DNA from: Brachionus plicatilis
Taxonomy: Eukaryota; Rotifera; Eurotatoria; Ploima; Brachionidae
Direction: 5' to 3'
DNA length: 64,000 bases
NCBI GenBank assembly: GCA_010279815.1
Contig: QEOQ01000355.1
Span: forward strand, 890,709-954,708
How positions within the stretch are numbered: position 1 is the first letter of the stretch; every line of letters begins with the position of its first letter. Below the pieces are notes generated by a model, which was not told the origin of the DNA, made no database searches, and saw only the letters and a list, made by a program, of their open reading frames with translations. Below are positions 23,094 through 34,160 of the stretch, piece by piece. A program made the translations under genes and the position numbers.

Positions 23094-23760
23094 AATGAAT
23101 GAAAACCAGAGTTGGTCAAAAGTCAAACTTTAAAGTCAGAATCGTTAAAAGTCAAAGTCAAAGTCTGACTTTGACTTGAGTTTAAAATAATTTCAAAGTC
23201 AAAGTCCAGACTTGACTTTGACTTCATGACTTTGACTTTTGACCAACTCTGATGAAAACATTAATAAGCTTAACACAAATGTTTCGAAACTTAATAGCGA
23301 AAATGAAGCCATTAAAAAATTAATTATTGGGGGTGAAACTGACAGTTCTCTCTTTTCACCAGGAACCAAAAGAAAGGCCGAAAGAACTTATAGTAGTTCC
23401 AGTGATAGCGAAGCTATTGAAACAATAAGTATTCTTATATTTAAGTTTAAAATATATTATTTTTAAAAAATCTAAAAAAAAAATTAAGTCAATAATAAGC
23501 CATTTACAAATCGTCTCAAAAGTGAAATAATGAAGAGATTTGTAAATGACAAAGGTCAGACTCTAGGGTTTTATGAAAAAAAATTTCATAATGAAATGGA
23601 GGAAATAAAAAGTAAATATTTTAATGAAAAAAAAAGCTTTAATTTTAAATTTTTTTTATTAATGAAGATTGTTGAAGCTGGTGCCAAAAATTCAAATTTC
23701 AAAGAATCATGGAAAAAAGCTGGTGACAGCTTTAAAAATGATAAAAATAAAAAAAAATAA
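23094..23760 (+). pseudogene. Small coiled-coil ORF inside the TA element, split by a MITE
   Basis: An ATG at 23094 begins M-N-E-N. The frame is then interrupted by the insertion at 23107-23251 and resumes with INKLNTNVSKLNSENEAIKK, KRKAERTYSSSSDSEAIE and, after a short GT-AG intron, NNKPFTNRLKSEIMKRF to a lysine-rich end at 23760. The first part looks like a coiled coil. No transposase motif is visible, so it is either a remnant of the element's own gene or a captured host sequence. I do not recognise it. Confidence 0.55.
23107..23251. mobile_element. 145-bp hAT-type MITE with 8-bp target duplication
   Basis: Ends CAGAGTTGGTCAAAAGTCAA and its inverse, flanked by a perfect direct repeat ATGAAAAC (23099-23106 and 23252-23259). 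The interior repeats AAAGTCAAAGTC words on both sides of the centre. An 8-bp duplication with CAG...CTG ends is the hAT pattern. It interrupts the reading frame inside the 22503-24350 element. Confidence 0.85.
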
Positions 23761-23868
23761 AATTCCGCAAAAATTTTTTCAAAGATTTAAAATTTTACTT
23801 TTTTTTACTTTTTTTTACTAAAAATTACAAAAATTTACCACTATTAAATAAAATTTCACGTAAAATTA

Positions 23869-24111
23869 CAGTACATTTCTAAACAAAGTTAACAATGTTT
23901 TGAAACATTGCTTAAGCAGTGTTTATGAGCGGTTTAAGCAGCGTTTATGAGCGGTTTAAGTAATGTTTAAGTTAGTTTAAACTTTTTAATAAAAAATGAT
24001 GGGGCAATGTTTAAAACAGTTTAAGCAGTGTTTATGAGCGGTTTAAGCAGGGTTTAAGAGCAGCTTTTAAACTGCTTAAGCAGCCTGTTAACTTTGTTTA
24101 GAAATGTACTG
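23869..24111. mobile_element. 243-bp MITE, TA target (copy 2 of family A)
   Basis: Same element as 10447-10689 but in the opposite orientation and identical in length, flanked by TA at 23867-23868 and 24112-24113. It sits inside the right inverted repeat of the 22503-24350 element, so it inserted after that one. Confidence 0.92.
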
Positions 24112-25136
24112 TACGTGAAAAAAAGTAATTTTTTTTTTTTCGCATTCGGGACCAAAAAATTTCAAAAAAGTCAAAAAATGCCAAAATTCTCAAAAAAAGT
24201 AGTATTTTTTGGAATTTTACTTTTTATGCAAAATTACGTAATTTCCGGTAATTTTACGTAAAATTACGTAAAATCCGGTAAAATTACTTTTTTTTTACTT
24301 TGGTAATTTTACGTAATTTCACGTAAAAACAGTTTTTCATAGCAGTACTGTAAAATTCCTTTAAATTCTCCTATTTCTTTATTTAAAAAATTTGATCCAG
24401 TATGTTCAAGAAATATCTCTTCATTGAATGACTCTTGCATTTTTATTTAATTGATTCATTTGATAAAAATCTTACCTATATCAAAAACAGATTTAGTTGA
24501 AGGTAGAAGACAATTAAAATGATATGGAGTCAAAAATTGCTATCAACATTTTTTTCAACTGTATGAGTTTATGTTATATGGAAGGTACCTAATATAATTA
24601 TCAAACTAAATCAACTAAAAATTGAAAGACAAAATTTCACCTTGAATTTCATCGGAAAAAGGCGTCAATTTTCTATTGACGAAATTTTTTAGTCCTTTTG
24701 AATATTCGGATATATTTTATTTATCTCGACTTTTAAGGCATGTGCAGCCCCAATCAAGTGCCAGCTACCACACCAGACATTAAGAGTTAAACATTCTTTA
24801 ATGTCTTGCATTAAACCTGTCTTGAGTCTATTGGATTAGATTCTTGACGTGAAATCAGATCAAAATAAACTGTTTGATTAATATTATTGTGATAGGTCAA
24901 AAACTCCTCCATTCTTAATACCAATTCTACACCAGTACGATAACGAATTTCTACATGAGTGTTTTCATTGCCATATAAAGCTTTGATAATACTCCTAAAC
25001 AAGCAGTTACCATCACCGAAAATTTTAACTGGTTTAATCTCATTTAATTCAACACTTGTAAATTTTGACAAAATAACAAAACAAATCTGGTCAATAAAAA
25101 TCAGATTTTGAAAGAACAACACATCTTCTCTGAATA

Positions 25137-25270
25137 ACGTAATTGCTCGATTTTAACGATATGTCGTTATATATGGGTATCCAGAATTAACGACAGGGTC
25201 TTATAACATTAAAAAGATTATTTAATGATATGATATTTAACGACATGTCGTTATATTCGAGCAAAAACGT
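25137..25270. mobile_element. 134-bp MITE, TA target, with paired GACATGTC palindromes (family B)
   Basis: Ends ACGTAATTGCTCGATTTTA and, on the other side, the inverse of ACGTTTTTGCTCGAATATA, flanked by TA. Each arm holds a palindrome: AACGATATGTCGTT on the left and AACGACATGTCGTT on the right. The terminal sequence matches the 2-kb element at 50194-52251. It inserted next to the OTU-coding part of the Mutator-like element. Confidence 0.85.
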
Positions 25271-26151
25271 TAATTGAAAATTTGTAAATGTCTTTCAATT
25301 GATCATTTATTTTCTCTTTTATTTCTTCATACTCAAATAAATGATCAAACTGTCTTAAACATTCCTCAAAAGTGGCTATTCTAGTCTTTAAAACGAGAAT
25401 CAAATTAAATAGAAAATTTTGAAAAGAGATTACTGGCAACTTGAAGTTCATGATCATAATCAAATGATCAAAATTTAATTGATTCAAATTTTAATAAAAA
25501 TGATGAAATTAGATTTTTTTAAAATTTTTTTTAATTAAATATAAGATGTTTATCATTTTAATTTAAAAAAAAACAAATCTTTTTTATCTAATTGACCTTT
25601 AATTGATTCTTTAAAATCTTTATTTGAAAATTTTAAAGACAAATTTAAAATCGACATTAAGGTATCCAAATTATGACCTTAAGTGATATCTTAATATTAA
25701 TTAAAATAAATTACGGCGAAACAAAGTTAAATTTTGAATTGCAAAATTTCAAAATATTGATTAAGAATTATTTTGAATTCAGATAAAAATTCGTATAAAT
25801 TTCTATCTAATTATAGATTAAACAAATAATGTTTAATAAAGTATAGTCATTTATTATTAAATAATAGATAAAAAATACCATTTTATTTGAATCAAAAACT
25901 GAAAATTTTAATTTGAAATTTACAATTGATCATGAACTTCAATTTGCCGAAATTACTATAGTAATATTTTGATTTGCAACAATAGTTTTAAAATGGGCGA
26001 AGATATCATAATTAGCCATTGAAATTGATTATAAAATACAAAATTTTTTGAAAAATTAATTTATTAATTATAAACTTGAATTTTATTTCGTTACAAATAT
26101 AGAATAAAATTCAAAATAATAAAAATTTTTGTCTAAAAATTAAAAAAGTTA

Positions 26152-27096
26152 CGAAAAATTTATTTTTAACCTTTTCCTTACATTTGATTTACTTTGGAAG
26201 ATCGTTGTAGAGTTGTTATAAACATTTAACTAAATCAAAAAAAAATAGCAAAAAATTATTTTAAAAACTAATTCAGATAGAAGAAATCTGATTTTATTTT
26301 CAGATTCCTCATGATAGATAACCCATGATTGCAATTTTATATTGTGGAAAAAAATGGAAAAAGGCAAAAAAATCAGGGTGTCAAAGAGCCAAAAAAGTTG
26401 TTTTTTGGATTTTTGATGGCAAAATCAAATTATTTAATTTATAAAAACTATATTTTCTAGTAGATATTTTAATGCTCTATTCAAAAATATAATGAGTTTT
26501 GGGGTGTATCTGGAAAGTTATGAGGGTGTATTGGGTTGTTTTTTTTTCATTCGAAATTTAAAGGTGATTACAAATTTTTTTTAGGTGAAAATGGGTGTAT
26601 AGTTAAATTCAGATAATTAGGAATTAATGTATCGGAAAAAAATTTCACTTTTATAAAAATTTTGGTGATTTATACCCGGTGTTGTTTTTTTGCAATCTTG
26701 ATGAGTGTATGTTTTAGACATAACCTTAGATTATCATATCTTTCAAGGAAAAAAAAAATGTTTTTTACTGTTTTTCAATTAGAATGCCTTGGTATTCAAA
26801 ATTTATGATGGCATGAATTTAAAAATATTCTTCTAAATTTTACATATATTAGTTTTGAAATTTTTGTTTATTGCGAAACCTGAAAAAAAGCTATCAAATT
26901 TAGAGTTATAAAGGATCAAATTTTTTTAAAAATATTTTATTAAATATCAAAGGATAGAATTTCAAAAAATTAAGATATTTTCTATTATGGGACAACTTAT
27001 TTAATTTTAATTGCTTGTTCCAAAATATTCAAATTTCACTTAATTTCAACTAGTCTCTCAAGTTTATTCAGCTGAAAGAAGAAAAAAAGTTAAAAG
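26152..27096. other. AT-rich DNA upstream of channel paralogue 2
   Basis: No gene found. An upstream signal-peptide exon for the channel was searched for and not recognised. Confidence 0.45.
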
Positions 27097-28239
27097 ATGC
27101 TTGGAAATCTTTACAAAGTAGAAACTCATATAATTATTCTCAAAATTGGTCAAATAAATACTAAGAACGAGACTTTTTATGCAGAATTTTTCATCGAAAC
27201 AAAATGGACTGATAAAGTTCGAACAACAGATTGTCAAAAAAATTTTAAATATGATCCAGCGTGTCATTTTAATCCGAATATTGTGTTGAACAATTCATTA
27301 GGTGAGCCCTTTCAAGAAATATCATACAGCACCAAAGTTCTGGAGAGCAAAAAAACAAGTAGATTGATGGAAATAGTCGAAAGACGCAAAGTGCAGGGAA
27401 AATTTTGGCAAAAGTTTGACTTTAAAAAATTTCCATTAGATGTTCAAACATTGACTTTGGACATTTCTTCATCAAACCCGTCTTCCATGGTCCAATTTGT
27501 TGAATCAAAGAACAAATTTAATTTTTTGACCCCGAATGCATTTATGGACACCCAAGAATGGCAAGTGTACCAACACATACAAACAAATGGTTCGATAAAA
27601 AAAAGCGAATTTTCCTCAGACCAATATTCAGCATTTACAGTAGAGATAAATGTTTGTCGAATGCCATCTTATTATTTATGCAATGCTTTTTTTCTTGTTT
27701 TCATGATTACCTCAACTCTGTTTACAAAATTTGCAGGCGGTTGTCATCTAATTGATTTGAGGCTTTTAATAGATACAACTGTGGCATTTACATTGATCAC
27801 TTTTAAATGGGTTGTTTCAGAAGATATTCCCCAAATATCCTATCTCACTTCTTTGGATAAATACATTTTGTTTTCTATTATATTCACAGTGGGCCAATGC
27901 ATTTATGACAGTGTCATGGCATCAAGTACATTGCCACTGTGTGCCATGCCGTATCGAACCTACGACATCTATGCCTTAATTATTTCAAGCTCTTTATTTA
28001 CTCTAGTTAATCTGGTTCTTATAATTTGGATTTTAGTTGTAGCTTTGAGAAATAGATATGACAAATATAAACATATAAAAGAATCAAGTGATAGCAACAC
28101 AAAGCGTTTGTACCAGTTGTACAATCAGGATATTCCAAATACTAACACAGAAGAAGTAGAAAACGTGGAGGATTCTTTGAGCGATGATTCAAAAAATTCT
28201 GACACTGATTCCATCCAATCTCAGACAATAAGACTTTAA
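27097..28239 (+). CDS. Pentameric ligand-gated ion channel-like, paralogue 2
   Basis: A single open frame of 380 residues, aligned with 20322-21446 at a constant offset of 6775 bases over the first kilobase. The extracellular domain, start of M1, M3 and M4 differ by only about ten bases from paralogue 1. From 27699 to 27825 the DNA is quite different, and it encodes the end of M1, the M1-M2 linker and M2 (LIDTTVAFTLITFKWVV, then SEDIPQ). The C-terminal tail after QDIPN is also unrelated and acidic. As in paralogue 1, the Cys-loop cysteines and a signal peptide are missing. The ATG is uncertain because the shared CTTTACAAAG may be a splice acceptor. It is convergent with the F-box/WD40 gene, 250 bp away. 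Confidence 0.85.
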   Translation: MLGNLYKVETHIIILKIGQINTKNETFYAEFFIETKWTDKVRTTDCQKNFKYDPACHFNPNIVLNNSLGEPFQEISYSTKVLESKKTSRLMEIVERRKVQGKFWQKFDFKKFPLDVQTLTLDISSSNPSSMVQFVESKNKFNFLTPNAFMDTQEWQVYQHIQTNGSIKKSEFSSDQYSAFTVEINVCRMPSYYLCNAFFLVFMITSTLFTKFAGGCHLIDLRLLIDTTVAFTLITFKWVVSEDIPQISYLTSLDKYILFSIIFTVGQCIYDSVMASSTLPLCAMPYRTYDIYALIISSSLFTLVNLVLIIWILVVALRNRYDKYKHIKESSDSNTKRLYQLYNQDIPNTNTEEVENVEDSLSDDSKNSDTDSIQSQTIRL

Positions 28240-28488
28240 AACTAGATCTAGCTTTATTTTTTATTTAAAAGCAAAAAACATTTACAAATTAATTTTCACC
28301 AGTAACAAATTAATGTTATGTTGGATTCAATGTCAGGAGATGCTGTTATAATTTTGGTATCATCCAAGCTCATAAAATTAATTTTGTTCGGATTTCGATG
28401 CAAAGTGTTCAGCAATTTTCCACTCTATTAATATTTGTATAAAAATAAACATTTTTTTTAATAAATTTTTATCTAAAATAATTTTATT

Positions 28489-31400
28489 TCAATCTACTTT
28501 GTAATCCCAAATAACAATTCTTTTAGCATCTCCGCCTGTGATCAGTTTGTAATCGTCCATGTGACAAAATCTCACAATACCAAGGTGACCATTCAGTTTG
28601 TACAAAAGATCGCCACTAAAGTTCCAGATTATTACCAGTGAGTCGGCCCCAGTTGATGCTATAAAATCTCCATAGAAATCAAGCGAATAAACGTCTGAAG
28701 AATGTCCCTTTAAGTCTATAAAATTGGCTTGATTAAACATTAATCGGTCCTGACTTTTTGGTCCAGTCGAAATAGAATAGTTCCATACTTTAATTGTAGA
28801 GTCTCCACTTGCGGAAATAAGGCACGAAAAGTCTTTAATTTTTACACAATTGATCACTTTTATTATAATATTTTTTGATTATTATTAAAATTTTGATTTA
28901 ATAAATTACCTTCTTGATGGCCTATTAAATCAGTTAGCTTGGATCCATGCTTCAAATCCCAAATAGTAATTAAATTATCCCAGCCTCCTGATACCAAGAT
29001 ATCTTTATAGCAAGCTAAACACTGGAAAATATTAGAATTTTTTTTTGGTCAAGCAAAGAATCAAACTCACTTCTATTTCATCTGAATGACCTCTTAAAAT
29101 TGATAGTAATTTTCGATTTTTGAGACACCAAACTTGAATTGATCTGAATTTTAAAAAAAAATTTTACATTTTGAATTTTAAAATAAATATGATATGTAAT
29201 GAGTTAATTTTTTTTTGACACTGAAGAAAATTTTTTATTAAATAAAAATTGGAAGAGGCTTTTTTTAATAAAGTTTAAAAATGATAAAATCATATAAATT
29301 TATACTCCAAAAATACAAGAATCTTAAATTACTATTAAAAAATCTCTCAATAGAAAATGCTCGGTGTGGTTTCTTGAGTTCAAGTATAAAATGTAGGCAA
29401 AATATCAGATATACAAAAAGAACTTTTGAAATTTTTTTTTATTTAAATATATTGATTAAAATTAAAACTTTTAATTAAAATTTTTTTTATAGATCATACA
29501 ATTTTTTTTAGATAAGAGGTGTGGAATTCGTTTCAATTTGGCTTTTTTCAAGAAAAATTGCCTGATTTTGACATAAGATTAAAACTCTAAAACAGAAAGA
29601 AAAATTCTTTTTGAATTTTTTAGAAAAATGGAAATTTAGTTAAAAATATTTTTTTGTTTCAATGGAAGCTCAAAAAAAGTAAACTCGAATAGCGCCAAAA
29701 GGAAGAAGTATCGTCAATTTGTTTAGAAACAAATTAAAAAATTGAAAAATGAAGAAATTTTTTTTACAAGACTTTGTACTAATCTTTATTGAATAAAGTT
29801 AATATGGCATCTGTTGAAAGCCCAAATTGGATTAGAAAAATGCTACAAATTATATTTTCATTTCTACATAATGGTTGAATTACAAAAATACTATGTTAGT
29901 GTAAAGTTTTTTTTTACTTATGTTTATTCACTTAGTAACTGTTCGAGTAAAGAAAATGATTTTTAATGTTGAAAAAATACAATATAATAGATTGAGTTGA
30001 GTGGGATGTTTGTTAGCGCAGTCATTATGTACCAATGATTGTCAGACTGGTTGTAGAACATAAGACAGGCTTCGAATACACTCAAATAAGGCCAACACAC
30101 ACTCGAGTCTGACAAACACACATTCAAATCCTGATCAGCACACAACCTTAGAAACACACGTTTGATTGTGTGTTATTAGCTTAAAAAAAATTTTAGATAA
30201 TAATTACAAAATTTTTTTTCTTGAGATAAAATGAGATAAAAATTTTTTGAAAAATTGTTTGTTGTTGTTTTGTACTCCTAGAGTGTGTTGTTCAGTATTT
30301 TATCTCTAGAAAAAAAATGTTGAAATTATTATCTAAATTTTTTAAGAAACACACAATCAAATGTGTGTTTATAGGTTGTGTACTGATCAGGATTTGAATG
30401 TGTGTTGGTCATTCTTGAGTGTGATGTGACACAATATTCCTTAATCTAATACCCCATTCCATTTTAAAAAAAAAAAAATTTTTTTTCAGAACCTATCAAT
30501 ATTTAAACATGGAACAACTCTCATTACTTATTTAAATTTATCGATTAAAATTATTTTTTAGCCAGAATTTTTAAATATTAATACATTTTTTCATAAAAAA
30601 AATTATTATGGATAAAAGCCAACATAGGTCATTTTTAATTGATTGTAAAAAAGAAAGTTTCTATCTTGAAGTCAGCCATAAATTACTTATTGGCAAAGAT
30701 GTTGAAAAAATTCATCAAAAAATGGCCAAAGAAAAAATTAAAAGCTTTTTACTTTTTAAATAAATGTGTAAGTTTACATAATAAAAAACTTTGATAAAAA
30801 TTTGAAATGAAGTTCGCCTCATTTATTCTTTATCACTAGAAGACTCAAGAAGTTTTTAAGACTTCTTTTGACCATTAAAAATGAAATATAAGTAAACCAA
30901 AAAATAATAATTTTAAAAAAATAATTTTAAAGAATGTTATTTAAATATTGTTAAGTATTAATTTTATTAAAAAAACATTAAAAAAATTAACATAAGGACC
31001 CTAGAAGCTTTTTTGACTAGTCAAACATTTTTTTTCATTTGCAGTTAATTTTTCTTTCAATTTTGGAATAATTTGAACTAATTCTGTATTTTAATTTAAT
31101 AAAATAAATTCCTCATGACTTTAATGTCCAAAAGGAAATCTTACCCTATAAACCTCTTTTTTTCATTGTAATTTAAAAAATAAGTTTTTTAAACTTCTCG
31201 GTTCTTGACGGTAAAAAAATTTAGGTCTTCTAGTCTTATATGATTAAGTTAATGTTAAAAATTGAATAATCACTATCAAAAATTAAAATATGAAACATTC
31301 TAAATAAATTTTATAATCAAAAATTAACTTGAAAGCTTTTTTTAATAATAATTTTTGATCTTGATGATTAAATTTCGATCATTAATTAGTTTTTGTCCAG

Positions 31401-32356
31401 TATCAGTAAAGACTGTTAAAAGGTATTACAAGGAAAAATATATAATGAAATAATTTTATTAATTTACCTGTCAGAATAAACAGCAATAATTTTTTGATCA
31501 TGTATTATAAATTTTTCGACCCCATGTTCAGGGCTAGAACTATAACTGAATGTTTGCTGAAGATCTCCATTTACCAAGTCAAAGAGTTTTATATTTCCAT
31601 CATCCCCTCCTATAACAATGTATTCTTCCTTAAAAAAATTTCTCTAATGAAATCTAAAAAAAAATAATTTTAAATAAAAATTACAAAAATTTTCAAGCAA
31701 TTAATAGAATCAGTTTTGGACTTAAAACAATTAAGAAGCTCCATATCTTGAATAGACCATATCTTAATCAGCTTGTCATCACTACTTCCACTTACTATAA
31801 CGCTGCCTAAAACCTGAAGATTATTTAAACAATTTAATAATTTTCTTTGCGTATTTAAAACTTTATTTCGCTTTAAAAACGTAAAGAAGTTAACTAAGAT
31901 TACGATTTGAATCAAAGGCCGAAATTCTGCCTTTGTGAGCCTTGATAACTGGTGCAACAAAATAAATTCCTAGTTTCCAATTTTTTATTAAATGTTCCGA
32001 CCTGTCAAAAATTTTCCGCCATTTACACTGGGAGTCCAAAATAGAGCCAAATTCTTAATTTAAACATTTAAGCCTTAATAAAATTTTTTTGATAAATTTA
32101 AACCTCTAGGAGAAAAAACTGGAGAAGTAGTTGTTGTTTTTAATGGAATGGCTGGATGCGAATCAGTGTCCAAGAGATAATCGTATTTAAGATAGCCATT
32201 TAATTGGCAAAGCCTATGCCAGAATTTGTTCTGATTTGACAAAGTACGCCACTGGGAACAACACGCACCAAAATATGCCAAAGACCTAGCGTCAAGATAG
32301 GACAAAATTTTTTCTGTTATTAATTCCGATCTGGTCAAAAGCTCATTAATTCCCAT
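28489..32356 (-). CDS. F-box/WD40-repeat protein
   Basis: Seven exons (32356-32104, 32053-31904, 31806-31685, 31628-31468, 29143-29071, 29021-28910, 28856-28489) join to 412 residues with matching phases. An N-terminal F-box (about residues 8-50) reads ITEKILSYLDARSLAYFGAC and ends near FWHRLC. The C-terminal two thirds is a run of WD40 repeats, with IVSGSSDDKLIKIW, VIGGDDGNIKLFDL, LVSGGWDNLITIWDL, SASGDSTIKVWNY and ASTGADSLVIIWNF. The protein is expected to bind SKP1 through the F-box and present substrates on the WD40 propeller to an SCF ubiquitin ligase. I cannot assign a specific FBXW orthologue. Intron 4 is about 2.3 kb against about 50 bp elsewhere and contains a foldback element. The exon 3 acceptor was chosen to keep frame. 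Confidence 0.85.
30078..30428. mobile_element. Foldback inverted-repeat element in the F-box/WD40 intron
   Basis: Arms at about 30078-30208 and 30322-30428 are reverse complements and share CACACATTCAAATCCTGATC and TTTGATTGTGTGTT. They are rich in ACACAC words. The ends are ragged and I cannot define a target duplication. Confidence 0.75.
30608..30763 (+). CDS. Possible 51-residue ORF in the intron, opposite strand
   Basis: An open frame from ATG at 30608 to TAA at 30763, ending with MAKEKIKSFLLFK. It is richer in charged residues than chance ORFs here, but there is no family match and no splice context. It may be a decayed exon or chance. Confidence 0.2.
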   Translation: MDKSQHRSFLIDCKKESFYLEVSHKLLIGKDVEKIHQKMAKEKIKSFLLFK

Positions 32357-32476
32357 TTTATGCTTATTTAACTAATACCAAGACTATTCAAGTTAAAATT
32401 ATAAACTAAAAACTAACTATGGAAACCAATATTAAGAGTCGATAAATTTTATTAATTTATTTCAAAAACTTTTTTT

Positions 32477-33812
32477 CTAAAAATGTGCACCGTTGTATTT
32501 GGCGGCACGATTTAAAAGTTTACTCAAGCCTGTAAAATAATTTTCATTTGAATCGACTATTTTCCACTCATAATTCTTTTTTTGATCTAAATAAATTTTT
32601 TTTTAAATTTCTTTTCTAATTTAAATTAATTATTCTCACTGTCAATCTGCAAATTATTTAATAATTCGCTTTCATCATGAAAATTAAAACACTGGGTTTC
32701 GATCCATGCATTATCTGAAAATTGGAAACAATTAAATCACTAAATTAATAGTTGGTATTTTACCAGTATTTCTTTTGTCGTCCAGGTATCCATAGTAAAC
32801 TCTTTTGGTGTTTGTTAAAATTTTTTCTATGATATCATCTGTAATTTCAGGGAAAATTTCACAAAATTTTTTAGCACAAATTTGGTACATATTATCAGTA
32901 CCGAATTTATAAGAACTCTTAAATATGAAATTTAAATTTAAATTTTTTTTAGATATTTAAATTACATTTGGTAAGAAGTATGCTTCAGTGCCGTCCATTA
33001 TTTCCTTTTTATCAGTAGATTTAAAAACTATAGTTTCTAAAATTGGTCTCATGTCTTTACTGTGAACACAAGCACAAAATTGAGCAGTTTTTTTCCATCT
33101 TGTTTTTTAATTTATTTTTTTAATTATTTAATAAAACAATGGAAATTAATTAATTTTTTTGTCTCCTACCTGGTTATGACCAAGTGAACCAAATGATTGA
33201 CTCCCCATTTTTCTTCGGGAACAAATATTAACTTCTAAATACATTCAATTTAATTAAATTACCAAGAACTCCACGTCCTCTCAGGCCTGTTGGACCACTC
33301 GGATTAATAATCAATCTCAAGCCATCATTTGTGTTCACTGAAACTATATTTGTATAGAAGCTTCTTCGTGACTCGTCCTCAAAAGACACTTTATAGCTGA
33401 GAAATACATTAAAAATAATTTTTAAATTATTTAATTTATTTTACCATTCTGGAATATCTGGATAGGGACCAATCGGTTTATCAACATATGGAGTTTTTTC
33501 AAAATAGTCTTTTTGGTAAAAAAGAGCCATTTTATCTTCTGTAAACCATCTTTTAGGGAGGTATTTTTTTAATCTTGCTTTCTTAAAGAGAAAAATTTTT
33601 TTTTAATTTAAAAAAAATGTTTCACTAAGCCTTACTGATAAAAAGTCTGTTTCTTGATCAAAATTCAAGTTGGATGATTCAGGAGGTTCAGGTTTTATGA
33701 AATATACATAATCCGCTAGATAAAAAATATTTTTTTAAGAATAACTATTTAAAATTAGCATACTTGTCCTTAATTTCTGATAATCCGAGGGAAAATAATA
33801 TGAAGGGTCCAT
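32477..33812 (-). CDS. NUDT9-like protein with degenerate Nudix box (copy A)
   Basis: Nine exons (33812-33764, 33715-33636, 33581-33445, 33396-33263, 33212-33170, 33098-32966, 32917-32764, 32714-32640, 32586-32477) give 304 residues. The order of blocks follows NUDT9: an N-terminal beta region, NPSGPTGLRGRGVL, WGVNHLVHLVITRWK, and GYLDDKRNTDNAWIET. In active NUDT9 the box contains G..DPGEK and REFxEE. Here that part reads YKFGTDNMYQICAKKFCEIF, without the arginine and paired glutamates that bind metal. Hydrolysis of ADP-ribose is therefore unlikely. Ligand binding without cleavage, as in the TRPM2 NUDT9-H domain, is one possibility. It is head-to-head with copy B, 348 bp apart. Confidence 0.85.
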
Positions 33813-34160
33813 TTTAGAAAAGAAAATTTCTTTCTCTTTGAAAAAAATTATAAAAACTAGAGTCAAATTTCTTAACTATGGTATCTTCTATAAAATTTTT
33901 AAATGATTGACTCCTAGTTTCAGATTTAAAAATTAATTTTTGATTAGAAAAAACGTTTTAGCACATAAAATTTTGTTTTTTATCAAGAATATTAGCAACC
34001 ATTGTTTAGAATTCTTGGTGCTGGTTGAAATCAGTTTTCAATTAAAAAATAAAAATTTTCAGTTCAAGATTAAATCTAATTGAGACAAAAAAATCAATTA
34101 AAAAATTCGAAATTCAAATCAAATTTATGGCATATAGGAGATTTGTTGAGTGAATTATTC

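Larger units (their letters stand above)
22503..24350 (+). mobile_element. 1.85-kb TA-target element with long ACGTAA-rich TIRs
   Basis: Flanked by TA (22501-22502 and 24351-24352). Each end starts CAGTACTGCTA and continues for about 350 bp of inverted repeat packed with TTACGT/ACGTAA words. Between the arms is a short intron-containing reading frame on the plus strand (see 23094-23760). The right arm is broken by the 243-bp MITE at 23869 and the frame by the hAT-type MITE at 23107. It lies inside the Mutator-like element, between its OTU and DDE parts, so it is younger than that element. Confidence 0.9.
21602..26151 (-). mobile_element. Decayed Mutator-like element with OTU protease domain
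   Basis: Imperfect inverted repeats of about 80 bp face each other at about 21602-21690 and 26065-26151, sharing TTTTTAGACAAAAATTTTTA and TGAATTTTATTCTATATTTG. The interior codes on the minus strand. One part is an OTU cysteine-protease domain: GDGNCLFRSII at 25122-24811, continuing in a second piece with WHLIGAAHALKVEI near 24735. Nearer the left end (about 22000-21795) are SHPVFIGPIMVHL and CFITDDNQAIRAAI, which resemble the DDE region of MULE transposases. A further exon lies at 22436-22233. Frameshifts and stops show it is dead. Four other elements are inserted in it (22503-24350, 25137-25270, and two more inside the first). The MULE class is an inference from the OTU plus DDE pairing and the long TIRs. 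No target duplication is clear. Confidence 0.75.
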
